NCBI GenBank assembly: GCA_964542875.1
Contig: CAZIWA010000006.1
Location: forward strand, 20,102 to 84,101
DNA from: CAZGOM01 sp964542875
GTDB lineage: Bacteria; Planctomycetota; Phycisphaerae; Phycisphaerales; Phycisphaeraceae
Direction: 5' to 3'
DNA length: 64,000 nucleotides
The translations under genes were made by a program, and so were the position numbers. The notes beneath the pieces were generated by a model. It was not told where the DNA came from and did not search any database. It was given only the letters and a program-made list of their open reading frames with translations. How positions within the stretch are numbered: the stretch's first letter is position 1; each line of letters starts with the position of its first letter. This document shows, piece after piece, positions 25,471-34,077 of this stretch.

Positions 25471-26307
25471 TTATCCTGCGGAGGCTTCTTCACGGTATTT
25501 GCTGGGGGTGGAGCCGACGGCTTTCTTGAAGCAACGGGCGAAGTGGAACTGGCAGGCGAAGCCTGTTTTGCTTGCCACTTGCGCGATGGGATAGTCGGTG
25601 CCGGCCAGGAGCCGCTGCGCTTCGCGCAGACGCATGAGCCGGACGTAAGACATGGGGGCGTGGCCCAGGCGCTGGACAAAAACGGTGTGGAGCCGGGAAG
25701 GGGAGAGGTGGGCCCAGCGGGCGATCTGCTGAACGCTGATGGGCTTGTCGAGGTTTTGTTTCACGAGGGTAAGTGTCGGGCTGAGTTGAATGACGCCGGC
25801 GAGACGGTCATCAAGCTGGGCTTGAGGGCCAGCAAGGGTGAGAAGCTCGGAGAGGATCTCAAAGCCAAGTTTGTGGGAATGGATGGAATGTTCGAGGCCC
25901 TGGGGCTTGGCTTTTTCCAGTAGGCAAAGCTCGATGATGTCGGCAAGACGTTTGGCTTCCGGGCCGGTGACTTTCAGGGGCAAAGAGATGAGTGAGCTGA
26001 CTTCCACCACGCCAAAGAGCGAGGCGCGCACATGAACCCAGTGCGACCTCATTTGTCCGGTGTGCTTGTCGGGGATGTGGGTGAATTTGACGGGCACCTG
26101 GGACGGAATGATGCAGACCTGGCCGGGCTCAATGACCGCTGTGCCGGAAGGGATGGTGATCTGATATCGGCCTTCCAGCACATGGGCGATGATGGATTGC
26201 GCGACGGTCTTGGTGGTGTCCAGCCGGGTACTAACCTGCATGCGACCGGCGAAAAGGGCGTCGATGTAGGCGGGAAGCAGGCGGCCGCGTTCAGGATAAA
26301 CAGACAT
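25471..26307 (-). CDS. AraC-family transcriptional regulator
   Basis: The protein is 278 aa. Residues 10-170 form a cupin-like sensor part (ITIPSGTAVIEPGQVCIIP). The last 100 residues are a double helix-turn-helix of the AraC/XylS type: ISVQQIARWAHLSPSRLHTVF, then YPIAQVASKTGFACQFHFAR with FKKAVGSTPSKYRE. It is divergent from the sugar isomerase-dehydrogenase operon, 96 bp away, so it most likely responds to a sugar or derivative and controls that operon. Its first codons contain one copy of a 15-bp repeat whose other copy overlaps the start of the isomerase gene. It is convergent with the Hsp70 gene, 13 bp apart. Confidence 0.92.
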   Translation of the reverse strand: MSVYPERGRLLPAYIDALFAGRMQVSTRLDTTKTVAQSIIAHVLEGRYQITIPSGTAVIEPGQVCIIPSQVPVKFTHIPDKHTGQMRSHWVHVRASLFGVVEVSSLISLPLKVTGPEAKRLADIIELCLLEKAKPQGLEHSIHSHKLGFEILSELLTLAGPQAQLDDRLAGVIQLSPTLTLVKQNLDKPISVQQIARWAHLSPSRLHTVFVQRLGHAPMSYVRLMRLREAQRLLAGTDYPIAQVASKTGFACQFHFARCFKKAVGSTPSKYREEASAG

Positions 26308-26405
26308 AAATACACCATATCCAGAAATAGCTGTTGATGCGTTGATTATGGGATGATTCTCATGTTACGGCATTGTAAGTACGAATAGCAAGGATAAACA
26401 GACAT
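26293..26405. promoter_or_regulatory. divergent promoter with 15-bp direct repeat and GATTCTCA box
   Basis: AGGATAAACAGACAT occurs exactly at 26293-26307 and again at 26391-26405, 98 bp apart, bracketing the spacer between the AraC gene and the isomerase gene. The first copy covers the AraC start codon, the second the ribosome-binding site and start of the isomerase gene. Between them lies GATTCTCATGTTA (from 26355), a relative of the box found before other genes in this window. Direct repeats are the usual operator form of AraC proteins; function is inferred. Confidence 0.5.
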
Positions 26406-27255
26406 GCGACTAGGCGGACCGCTGGCGGGCGTGGACGCGTCGGTTTCGGGGGACCCAGAGTTGTGGGCTTCCGGGCTTGCAGCGCTTGGGTACACGGCGT
26501 GTTACTTCCCGGCACTGGGGAAGCCACCAAAGGATTTGGTGAATGCTTACGCACGCGCGGCCCAGAAACACGGGCTGATGATGGCGGAAGTGGGAGCGTG
26601 GTCGAACCCCATTGATCCTGACAAGGCCAAGGCCGCGATTGCATTGGAAAAGTGCAAGGCGAACCTTCAGATCGCCGAGGATATCGGCGCGCGATGCTGC
26701 GTGAATATCGTGGGATCGCGCAATCCGGCGAAATGGGACGGCCCTCACCGGGATAACCTGACCGACGAAACCTTCGAACAAGTGGTGGCAACGACACGCG
26801 AGATCATCGATGCGGTGAAGCCGACTCGCACGTTCTACACCCTTGAGACAATGCCGTGGATTTTTCCCGATTCGCCCGACAGCTATCTGCGCTTGATCAA
26901 GGCGATCGATCGGCCAGGATTCGGGGTGCATCTGGACCCGGTGAACCTGGTGAACTGCCCGGCGCGTTACTTCAATACAACGGGGCTGATCAACGAATGC
27001 TTCGAGAAGCTTGGGTCGTACATCAAGTCTGCGCATGGCAAGGATATTGCAATTGAAAACAAATTGACGCTGCACTTAAACGAGTGCCGGCCGGGGACGG
27101 GTGCGCTGGATTACAAGGCGTTTTTGAGTGGGTTGGATAAGCTCGGGCCGGAGGTGCCGCTGATGCTGGAACACCTGCCGACAGCAGATGAATATGCGCT
27201 TGCAGCGAAGTATGTGCGGCAGGTGGCGGGTGAGATCGGCGTGGTGATTCAATGA
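26404..27255 (+). CDS. sugar phosphate isomerase/epimerase-family TIM barrel
   Basis: The protein is 283 aa. It has the layout of the xylose-isomerase-like TIM barrel (AP-endonuclease-2 superfamily): ALGYTACYFPALG near 30, IGARCCVNIVGSRNP near 100, YTLETMPWIFPDSPDSYLRL near 140, GVHLDPVNLVN near 175, IKSAHGKDI near 210 and LMLEHLPTADEY near 255. Conserved Glu, Asp, His and Glu in these strands are the usual divalent-metal ligands. It probably isomerises, epimerises or dehydrates a sugar derivative; the substrate is unknown. Its stop overlaps the start of the dehydrogenase gene by ATGA, which shows translational coupling. Confidence 0.85.
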   Translation: MRLGGPLAGVDASVSGDPELWASGLAALGYTACYFPALGKPPKDLVNAYARAAQKHGLMMAEVGAWSNPIDPDKAKAAIALEKCKANLQIAEDIGARCCVNIVGSRNPAKWDGPHRDNLTDETFEQVVATTREIIDAVKPTRTFYTLETMPWIFPDSPDSYLRLIKAIDRPGFGVHLDPVNLVNCPARYFNTTGLINECFEKLGSYIKSAHGKDIAIENKLTLHLNECRPGTGALDYKAFLSGLDKLGPEVPLMLEHLPTADEYALAAKYVRQVAGEIGVVIQ

Positions 27256-28229
27256 TCGGAATGCAATCCATCGTGACGGTGACGGGCTATGAACAGGCTG
27301 AGCTTTTGACGCAGCCCGACAGCCGACCGGACCTGGCGCCCGATGAAGTGGAGGGCAAGGCGCTGGTTACCCTGGTGAGCCCGGGAACCGAATTGAATTA
27401 TTTCTATCAAGGCAAGAAGTTTCCGGTGGTGCCGGGATATGCCGGTGTGTTTGAAGTGACTCGGGTGGGAGAGCAAATTACGGATGTGCAGCCGGGTGAG
27501 CGGTTGTTTGGCATGGTGCAGCATCGGTCCAACCCCAGGGTGGCGCGCAAAGGATTGCTGAAGGTGCCCAAGGGACTGCCGCCGGAGGTGGCGGTATTCG
27601 CCAGGCTTGTTGGCGTGAGCATGACAACGCTGACGACGACCCGGGCGAGGCCCGCAGATCGTGTGCTGGTTTCAGGGCTTGGGCCGGTGGGGAATCTGGC
27701 GGGTCAGATTTTTTCCGCAGCGGGGTATCGGGTGACGTGCGTGGACCCGATTGCCGGGCGCTGCGAAACGGCCAGAGAATCCGGACTCACGGATGTGAGA
27801 ATGCAGATCGCGGATAACGATCCGGAACTGACGGGCAAAGTGGCCTTGGTGGTGGAGTGCTCAGGGCATGAGGCCGCGGTCATGGCAGGGTGCAAGATCG
27901 TTCGCAAAAGAGGGGAAGTGGTGATGGTGGGGGTGCCCTGGAAACGGCAGACGGAACTGAGCGCCCATGACATCCTGCATACGGTGTTTCATAAGTATGT
28001 GGAGTTGCGTTCAGGCTGGGAATGGGAACTGCCCAAGGAGCCGCAGGCGTTTGTGCAGGGGAGCATCGAAGAGAACCTGCAGACTGCGCTGACGTGGCTG
28101 AGCGAAGGAAAAATCAAGACGCATGCGTTGGCGGAAACCGCATTGCCAGTGGAATGCCAGAGGGTGTATCAGGATCTTTTGTTGCGCCGAAGCGCACGGC
28201 CTGTGACCGTGTTTGATTGGCGTAATTAA
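27252..28229 (+). CDS. zinc-type alcohol dehydrogenase-like (MDR) oxidoreductase
   Basis: The protein is 325 aa, with the start overlapping the upstream stop. The N-terminal GroES-like domain (ALVTLVSPGTELNYF; VVPGYAGVFEVTRVG) is followed by a Rossmann domain with VSGLGPVGNLAGQIFSAAGY near 140 and VECSGHEAAV near 200. These mark the medium-chain dehydrogenase/reductase superfamily. The usual Cys and His catalytic-zinc ligands of classical alcohol dehydrogenases are not evident in the N-terminal domain (SPGTELNY replaces the C-G-S-D block), so it may act without catalytic zinc. Together with the isomerase it probably forms a two-step conversion of a sugar or sugar alcohol under the AraC regulator. 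Confidence 0.85.
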   Translation: MIGMQSIVTVTGYEQAELLTQPDSRPDLAPDEVEGKALVTLVSPGTELNYFYQGKKFPVVPGYAGVFEVTRVGEQITDVQPGERLFGMVQHRSNPRVARKGLLKVPKGLPPEVAVFARLVGVSMTTLTTTRARPADRVLVSGLGPVGNLAGQIFSAAGYRVTCVDPIAGRCETARESGLTDVRMQIADNDPELTGKVALVVECSGHEAAVMAGCKIVRKRGEVVMVGVPWKRQTELSAHDILHTVFHKYVELRSGWEWELPKEPQAFVQGSIEENLQTALTWLSEGKIKTHALAETALPVECQRVYQDLLLRRSARPVTVFDWRN

Positions 28230-28233
28230 TAAC

Positions 28234-28260
28234 GGCTTACTGTGCTGGACGCAGTAAGCC
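28234..28260 (+). terminator. weak hairpin after the dehydrogenase gene
   Basis: A 9-bp stem (GGCTTACTG / CAGTAAGCC) with a 9-nt loop lies between the convergent dehydrogenase and LolA-like genes. There is no T run on either side, so termination is uncertain. Confidence 0.4.
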
Positions 28261-28292
28261 CGTTGAGCCTTGACTATTGATTATTGATGCAA

Positions 28293-29129
28293 TCAAGCGC
28301 CGGGCTTGGCTTTTTTGCCGTCTTCCCAAGGGGTGATTTCAATGCGCCAGCCGGGTTCTGCGGGGGCGGTGGTATCGAGCCGATTGGCGTCGATGTCGAG
28401 GTTTGGGACGATCTCCTGGAGAAGGACTTCGGAGACGTTTTTGGAGGCGTCGCTGGTGCGGACTTTGCGGGGCAGGAGGGTTTCTGAGTCGTACCAGATG
28501 TCGATGCTGGTGAATTCGATGGTTTGGCCGGGCTTGGGGATTAAAAGAAGGTGGAGCGTGTTGTCAGGGTCGATCTTGGCGTTGGGGGCCACGACGGTGG
28601 CGGTGAACCTGGCGAGGATCTGGTCTTTTTTGGTGGTCAGGGGGATGATGAAGGGGCCTTTGCCGGATTCCAGAAGGTCTTCCTGAGGGCCCGCCTTGGG
28701 ATCGGAGATCTGGCGTTTGAAGAATTGCTTTTGCGCGGGGATTTTCTCGACGAGCCATTGGCCGTCGTAGACATAGGATTTAACTTCCGCTTCCATGCGT
28801 TCGTCGACGATCAGCTTGTTGAACTCGATGCCAAAGCGCGCGGGGCCGGGCTTGCGGAGGAAGACGAGGCTGCCCAGGCGGACCTGTTTATCACCCAGCA
28901 ACTCCTGCTTGCGGGTGTAGACGAGTTTGCACCGGAGCGTGTCGACGGTTTGAAGCTTGTCCTGGATTTTGGTGAGCAGATCGATGGCTTCAGGGCTGCT
29001 GGGCGGGGCTGCAGGGACGGTTGCTTCCGCCATTTGGGGGTCGACCGGGGGCAGCGCCGGGTCTGCGGCGAAAAGGACTGCGGGAGTCAGAAGAAGGCCG
29101 GCGAGTATGGCGAAGCGCATGTGGTTCAT
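28293..29129 (-). CDS. LolA-like outer-membrane lipoprotein carrier family protein
   Basis: The protein is 278 aa with a signal peptide (MRFAILAGLLLTPAVLFAADP), so it is periplasmic. The body LLTKIQDKLQTVDTLRCKLVYTRKQELLG, followed by strands such as GSLVFLRKPGPARFGIEF and SYVYDGQWLVEKIP, is the half-barrel of LolA/LppM-like proteins common in planctomycetes. LolA carries lipoproteins from the inner to the outer membrane; several planctomycete relatives have unknown cargo. It is longer than E. coli LolA (about 200 aa), mostly because of a Pro-rich N-terminal stretch and a C-terminal tail. No Lol genes are adjacent. The start could equally be the ATG three codons later. Confidence 0.7.
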   Translation of the reverse strand: MNHMRFAILAGLLLTPAVLFAADPALPPVDPQMAEATVPAAPPSSPEAIDLLTKIQDKLQTVDTLRCKLVYTRKQELLGDKQVRLGSLVFLRKPGPARFGIEFNKLIVDERMEAEVKSYVYDGQWLVEKIPAQKQFFKRQISDPKAGPQEDLLESGKGPFIIPLTTKKDQILARFTATVVAPNAKIDPDNTLHLLLIPKPGQTIEFTSIDIWYDSETLLPRKVRTSDASKNVSEVLLQEIVPNLDIDANRLDTTAPAEPGWRIEITPWEDGKKAKPGA

Positions 29130-29270
29130 AGAGGTATTTTACGAACCGGCGCGGGAATTGTTCAGGCACGGGTGATTGTGTGGGAGTAGAGAGGAATGTA
29201 AGTGGTTTTCGAGCGATGGGGCGTAGAATGCGTGTGGTGCACTGTCATGCCTTAAATCGGCGGGAATTAA

Positions 29271-30460
29271 ATGCGTTGGATGATGCGGCTGATGCTGGGG
29301 CTGTGTCTGGTGAACGGGGTGGGGATTGCCGTGCATGGTGATTCTCCTGCGACGAAACCCGCACAAGAGGGGGCGGGAGATTCCTGGATGAATGCGGTGG
29401 TGCCAGCGGAGAAAGCACCCAACAAGCCGCCTGAGCCAGTGTCCGGACGAAAGAATGCCGTGCCGAGCCCGGCCGTGGCGACATTGGATATTCAAGATCA
29501 GGTGTTGTTTCCGTATCAGGCTGCGCCACGCAATGCCTCACCGGTGCTGCCTGCGGGGACGGAGGTGCTGAAGCGAGAGATTGATGCTGGCGCCAAGGTG
29601 GAGGCGTGGTTTGTGCCTTATCAGAAGGCGTCGGATAAAGCCCCTGCGCCATTGGCGGTGATTTGCCATGGCAACGCGGAAGTGATCGATCAGGCAGGGC
29701 CGATGATTCGGGAACTACGTGCGATGGGGTGGTCTGTGCTGGCGCCGGAGTATCGGGGGTATGGGCGCTCGGGAGGGCGACCGTCACAGGACGCGATTCG
29801 CGATGATCTGACATACTTTCTGGATGAAGTGCTCAAGCGGCCGGATGTGGACGCCAAACGCGTGGTGTATATCGGAAGGTCGTTGGGCGGAGGCGTGGCG
29901 GCAGATCTGGCGACTGTGAGAAAGCCTGCGGCGCTGGTGCTGATCTCCACATTCACCAGTGTGGTGGCGATGAGCCGAAACTACATGATTCCCGCGGACG
30001 CGGTGAAATATCCCTTCCGGACGGACAAGCTGGTGCGCGAATTCGAGGGGCCGGTGCTGGTGTTTCATGGAGACCATGATTCGGTGATTCCCGTGACTCA
30101 TGGGCGAGAATTGGCCCAGANNNNNNNNNNNNNNNNNNNNNNNNNNNNNNNNNNNNNNNNNNNNNNNNNNNNNNNNNNNNNNNNNNNNNNNNNNNNNNNN
30201 NNNNNNNNNNNNNNNNNNNNCATGGAGACCATGATTCGGTGATTCCCGTGACTCATGGGCGAGAATTGGCCCAGATGGCCAGGCAGGGCAAGTACGTGGA
30301 GCTTCGATGCAACCACAACGACTTCCCCGGAGCGGATTCCGATTCAAGAAAGCGCTTTTTATGGGAGTTTGGGTTGTTTATGAGAAAGGCCGCGCAGGTG
30401 GGTGCGGCTGAGACTCAGCCTGCAGGGTCTGGGGCAGGCGCTGGTTCAGCGGCGGGGTGA
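29271..30460 (+). CDS. alpha/beta hydrolase, interrupted by an assembly gap
   Basis: The N-terminal part has a signal peptide (MMRLMLGLCLVNGVGIAVHG), then a Pro-rich linker and a hydrolase core: LAVICHGNAEVIDQAG, YRGYGRSGG, and nucleophile elbow YIGRSLGGGVAAD. The frame runs to 30119 (283 codons), then 100 N. After the gap the frame resumes (HGRELAQ-MARQGKYVEL, CNHNDFPG) to the stop at 30458. The 55 bp before and after the gap are identical, so the two contigs most likely abut. Fusing them gives one 344-aa protein with Ser (GRSLGG), Asp (GDHDSVIP) and His (NHND) of the triad all present. It is an exported esterase-like or peptidase-like hydrolase of unknown substrate. The gene is not broken in nature. 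Confidence 0.8.
30066..30275. other. assembly gap (100 N) flanked by identical 55-bp ends
   Basis: Bases 30066-30120 and 30221-30275 are identical, with exactly 100 N between. A 55-bp shared end is what de Bruijn assemblers leave when adjacent contigs overlap by the k-mer length. The duplication is therefore most likely artificial. Confidence 0.92.
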
Positions 30461-31386
30461 AGCAGGGGTTTTTGAGGAATGGAACGGATCAACAATGCGC
30501 CTGCTATGGCGCTGAAGGCCCAAGCTAAAAGATATGCGAGGGTGAGCCACATTGGCGTGTGGGTGGTGCTGTTTAAATAGCTTGATCCAGTGATATACAA
30601 CTGCGTGAATTGGATTGTATTTTGCCCGTTGCTGAGGGTGTGAATGGCATCCAGCGTTTCCTTCGCGGCAAGGGCGGGTGCGGGGGGAGTAAAGCCTATT
30701 TCGGTCCACCATTGCATGAGGGCTTGTTCTGTAAGAGGGGTGTCGGCTTTCACTTCAGGCTTGGTCCAGGTGGCGTCGGTGCTGGCTCGCGAGTTGTGCC
30801 TGTACCAGAAGTTGGATGGATCAATTTCCAAGTATTCGTATTGGCCCCTGAGTTTGATTGCGCTTGCTTTAAAGCCAGGGCCGAGAATATGAAATGTTGC
30901 GGATTGGCCTGCAGTGGTTGGGGGTGCGTAAAGCAGGGGTGTGTGGGTGAGGTGTTGAGGGTGCCGATGTCCGCCGTTGACGTCTTGGGTAGACACCTCG
31001 AAGGCTAGTTGAGTGCGGCCACTGGAATATAAGTCGATGCGGCCTTCCCAGGGACCGTATTGGGGAGCGATGGTGTGGGCGTAGTGGAGAGCCCAAGCGG
31101 AAGGAAATGCCCAGAGCATAAGCCATAGGACGATCCAGCCTGCCTTGGTGAATCTGCTTGGGCGTTTGGGGGTGATGGTGCCGATGACTTTGAGATCGGA
31201 ACCGCATTCAGGGCAGATTTTGGATGAATTGGCCCGAGCAGGGTATCGGCATTTACGGCAAAGGCGCGAGTCCGTATCTGCGGGCGCGGTGTATTGGCGA
31301 AACGATAAGCCACGAAAATTGGCGAGGAGGAGATAAATCGCAATTGCAGCGGTGATGAAGGGAATTACCCAGATTAAGTCAGCCAT
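30415..31386 (-). CDS. membrane protein with zinc ribbon, unknown function
   Basis: The protein is 323 aa from ATG 31386; the frame opens at 31419. The order is: membrane span (LIWVIPFITAAIAIYLLLA), a four-cysteine zinc ribbon (CRKCRYPARANSSKICPECGSDL near 50-70), a second span (GWIVLWLMLWAFPSAWALHY), about 150 extracytoplasmic residues, and a last span near 285-305. CxxCRY-x(n)-CPECG ribbons next to membrane spans are common in planctomycete proteins of unknown role. No enzyme family is recognised. Its last 46 bp overlap the convergent hydrolase gene, and both proteins end in Ala/Pro/Gly-rich tails. Confidence 0.75.
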   Translation of the reverse strand: MADLIWVIPFITAAIAIYLLLANFRGLSFRQYTAPADTDSRLCRKCRYPARANSSKICPECGSDLKVIGTITPKRPSRFTKAGWIVLWLMLWAFPSAWALHYAHTIAPQYGPWEGRIDLYSSGRTQLAFEVSTQDVNGGHRHPQHLTHTPLLYAPPTTAGQSATFHILGPGFKASAIKLRGQYEYLEIDPSNFWYRHNSRASTDATWTKPEVKADTPLTEQALMQWWTEIGFTPPAPALAAKETLDAIHTLSNGQNTIQFTQLYITGSSYLNSTTHTPMWLTLAYLLAWAFSAIAGALLIRSIPQKPLLHPAAEPAPAPDPAG

Positions 31387-31533
31387 GGTTAGCCCCGTGA
31401 ATTCGGACCCGGAGATCAATGTCTGGGAAGATTGTACTTGCGGAACTCACTTACGCCGCCTGCATGGCGAAGGAAGGGTAAGCTGTTGCTGGTTTGGTTT
31501 TGGCCAGAGTGTCGGTTCCTACTTTCACATCGG

Positions 31534-32442
31534 ATGAACCATATGGCTACGCTCGCATACCCCACGGAAACACTGCACCGGTTGACTGATGTTCAACGAA
31601 AGGAGCTTCTAGGGAAGCTTCAGGAGGATGGTTTTTTTGTGCTGCCTGGTTTGCTGCCCGCGGACTTGATGGGCAGGGTGCTAGAGGCGATTGACCGGGC
31701 CGCGGCCAAGGCCCGATCCGGGCCGGATGCGCGTGCCAGCGTGAAGGTGCACAACATCGTGGATGTCGACCCTGCGTTTCGGGAACTGATGATGTATGAA
31801 CCGGCTTTGCAGTTGTCGTATGACTGCTTTGGCCCGGCGTTTCATTTATGCCAGTCGAACCTGGTGAGCCGGCCCAGGGATCAGCGGGTGAGCGATTTCG
31901 TGGGAAGCTCGCCGTGGCATGCGGATGGGCCGAGGCCGAATATGTTTCCGGCGATCGGCGGGACGATGGGGCTGCATTACTTGAAGTTCGGGTATTTTTT
32001 GACGGACCTGACGCACAAGAACGGGGGATCGCTCCAGGTGGTGCGTGGGTCGCATTTGAGGCCGGAACTCGATGGGGTGGGGCATGGGAAATTCAAGATT
32101 GAGAATCATCGGGATGACCTGGTGCAGATTGATTGCCCGGCGGGGACGGTGATCGCGTTTCATCAGGCGCAGTGGCATGCGGCCCCGCCGAATGAGTCTG
32201 AGGTGGAGCGTAAGAATTGCTATGTGAGCTATTGCCCGACATGGATGAAGCCGTTGGACCGGGATTACCCGGCGGAGGCGCAGTTGCAGGGTTGTACCGC
32301 GCAGGAACGGTGGCTGCTGGGTGAGCCAAGGCCGGCCCTGCGTTGGTGGCTGCCGTCAAGAGATGACATGATGCGGATGAACCAATATGCGCCTGACGCG
32401 ATTCGAGCGTCCGGGCCTGCGGCGACTGTCCGTTACGAGTAA
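31534..32442 (+). CDS. phytanoyl-CoA dioxygenase (PhyH) family protein 1
   Basis: The protein is 302 aa from ATG 31534 (MNHMATLAYP); the longer frame from 31432 adds a Trp-rich stretch that does not look coding. The fold is a non-heme Fe(II)/2-oxoglutarate-dependent dioxygenase. The iron facial triad is visible as PWHADGP (His-x-Asp) near residue 127 and the distal His in QWHAAPPNE near 210. FGYFLTDLTHKNGGSLQVVRGSH is the usual strand between them. In planctomycetes this family is large and mostly unassigned; substrates are probably small organic acids or sugar-derived compounds. It is alone between the zinc-ribbon gene (divergent) and ilvA (convergent). Confidence 0.88.
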   Translation: MNHMATLAYPTETLHRLTDVQRKELLGKLQEDGFFVLPGLLPADLMGRVLEAIDRAAAKARSGPDARASVKVHNIVDVDPAFRELMMYEPALQLSYDCFGPAFHLCQSNLVSRPRDQRVSDFVGSSPWHADGPRPNMFPAIGGTMGLHYLKFGYFLTDLTHKNGGSLQVVRGSHLRPELDGVGHGKFKIENHRDDLVQIDCPAGTVIAFHQAQWHAAPPNESEVERKNCYVSYCPTWMKPLDRDYPAEAQLQGCTAQERWLLGEPRPALRWWLPSRDDMMRMNQYAPDAIRASGPAATVRYE

Positions 32443-32527
32443 AAACCGAAGGCAGAGGGACCGGAGAAGACATGCTGACGCGGACGAGAGCATGCCGCCC
32501 GGAATTGACGGTTTCAGCGTTATTGTG

Positions 32528-34048
32528 TCAGCGCAGAAACAGGTGATAAGCCGGGTTCTGGCTTTCATCCATACAGGGGTAGCCGAGGGTGTTGATGAAG
32601 TCCTGGAAGGCTGACTTTTCCTCTTGCTGCACCTGGATACCGACAAGGATGCGGCCATAGTCTGCGCCCTGGTTACGGTAGTGAAAGAGGCTGATGTTCC
32701 AGTTGGGGTGCATGGAGGAGAGGAAGCGCATGAGTGCCCCCGGGCGTTCGGGGAACTCAAAGCGGTAGAGCAGTTCATCGGTGGCGAGAGGGCTCCTGCC
32801 GCCGACCATGTAGCGCACGTGCTCTTTGGAGAGATCATCATCGCCGAGGTTCACAGCGGTGAAGCCCTGGCCGGCGAAGGTTTGGCAGATGTCTGCCGCT
32901 TCGCCTTTGTTGCTGGTGGCGAGGCCGACCAGGACATGCGCCTTGGATGCGTCGGAGATGCGGTAGCTGAACTCGGTGACATTTCGGTGACCGATGGTTT
33001 GGCACAGGCGTTTGAAGCTGCCGCGTTCTTCGGGGATAGAGACGGCGAACAGGGCTTCGCGTTCCTCGCCGGCTTCGGCGCGTTCGGCAACGAAACGGAG
33101 CCGGTCGAAATTCATGTTTGCGCCGCAGGTGATGGCGACGAGGGATTGGCCATTCAGCGCGTGAGTCGCAATGTATTGCTTCATGCCGGCGATGCCCATG
33201 GCCCCTGCGGGTTCCAGGATGCTGCGGGTGTCTTCAAAGGCGTCTTTGATGGCGGCGCAGACGGCATCGGTGTCGACGGTGATGAAGTCATCAACAAGCT
33301 GGCGGGCGATCCGGAAGGTTTCTTCGCCGACGAGCTTGACCGCGGTGCCGTCGGAGAAGAGGCCCACATCGGGAAGCTGGACGCGTTTGCCGGCTTTGAC
33401 GGAGCGGATCATGGCGTCGGAGTCGACCATTTGAACGCCGATGACTTTGATTTCCGGGCGTACGGCTTTGATGTAAGCGGCGACGCCGGAAATGAGCCCG
33501 CCGCCGCCGATGGCGACGAAAACGGCGTGGATGGGGTGCTGGTGTTGCCGAAGGACTTCCATGCCGATGGTGCCTTGCCCGGCAATGACGTCTGGATCAT
33601 CAAAGGGATGGACGAAGACGTACTGGTGAGTTTTTTGAAGTTCAAGCGCGTGGGTGTAGGCGTCGGAGTAACTGTCGCCGTAAAGGACGACATGGCCGCC
33701 TAGGGCGCGGACTGCGTCGGACTTGAGGCGTGGTGTGGTGACGGGCATGACGATGGTAGCGCGGCAGCCGAGCTTCTTGGCGCTGAGGGCGACGCCCTGT
33801 GCATGATTGCCCGCGGAGGCGCAGACGACGCCGCGGGCGAGTTGCTCGGCTGAGAGACGGGCCATCTTGTTATAGGCGCCGCGAAGCTTAAAGCTGAAGA
33901 CGGGCTGGGTGTCTTCACGCTTGAGCCAGATGTGGTTGTTTAGACGGGCCGAGAGCTTGGTGGCGCGTTCCAGGGGGGATTCAACTGCAACATCGTAGAC
34001 GCGGGCGTTTAAGATCCGCTGAAGGTAATCAAGCAGGGCTGTTTCCAT
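32528..34048 (-). CDS. ilvA: threonine dehydratase, biosynthetic (IlvA)
   Basis: The protein is 506 aa from ATG 34048 (METALLDYLQRILNARVYDV), close to the 514 aa of E. coli IlvA. The enzyme is PLP-dependent and deaminates threonine to 2-oxobutyrate, the first step of isoleucine synthesis. PVFSFKLRGAYNK holds the PLP lysine, CASAGNHAQGVA binds substrate and VAIGGGGLISG the phosphate. The C-terminal 175 residues are two ACT-like domains (VSIPEERGSFKRLCQTIG; RFEFPERPGALMRFLSSMH), which in this family mediate isoleucine inhibition and valine activation. The upstream VOC gene ends 29 bp before it on the same strand, so they may be co-transcribed. Confidence 0.95.
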   Translation of the reverse strand: METALLDYLQRILNARVYDVAVESPLERATKLSARLNNHIWLKREDTQPVFSFKLRGAYNKMARLSAEQLARGVVCASAGNHAQGVALSAKKLGCRATIVMPVTTPRLKSDAVRALGGHVVLYGDSYSDAYTHALELQKTHQYVFVHPFDDPDVIAGQGTIGMEVLRQHQHPIHAVFVAIGGGGLISGVAAYIKAVRPEIKVIGVQMVDSDAMIRSVKAGKRVQLPDVGLFSDGTAVKLVGEETFRIARQLVDDFITVDTDAVCAAIKDAFEDTRSILEPAGAMGIAGMKQYIATHALNGQSLVAITCGANMNFDRLRFVAERAEAGEEREALFAVSIPEERGSFKRLCQTIGHRNVTEFSYRISDASKAHVLVGLATSNKGEAADICQTFAGQGFTAVNLGDDDLSKEHVRYMVGGRSPLATDELLYRFEFPERPGALMRFLSSMHPNWNISLFHYRNQGADYGRILVGIQVQQEEKSAFQDFINTLGYPCMDESQNPAYHLFLR

Positions 34049-34077
34049 GGGGCATTTCTTATTAGGAGCAGAGGCGA

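Noticed and set aside
23382..25679. A 765-codon frame antisense to the Hsp70 gene
   Set aside because: It lies wholly opposite a clear Hsp70 gene, is dominated by His, Arg, Leu and Pro, and shows no domain. It is a shadow of third-position GC bias.
32624..33703. A 359-codon frame antisense to ilvA
   Set aside because: It is covered by ilvA with all catalytic motifs. The frame is Gly/Asp/Ala-rich, as expected for an antisense reading of a biased gene.
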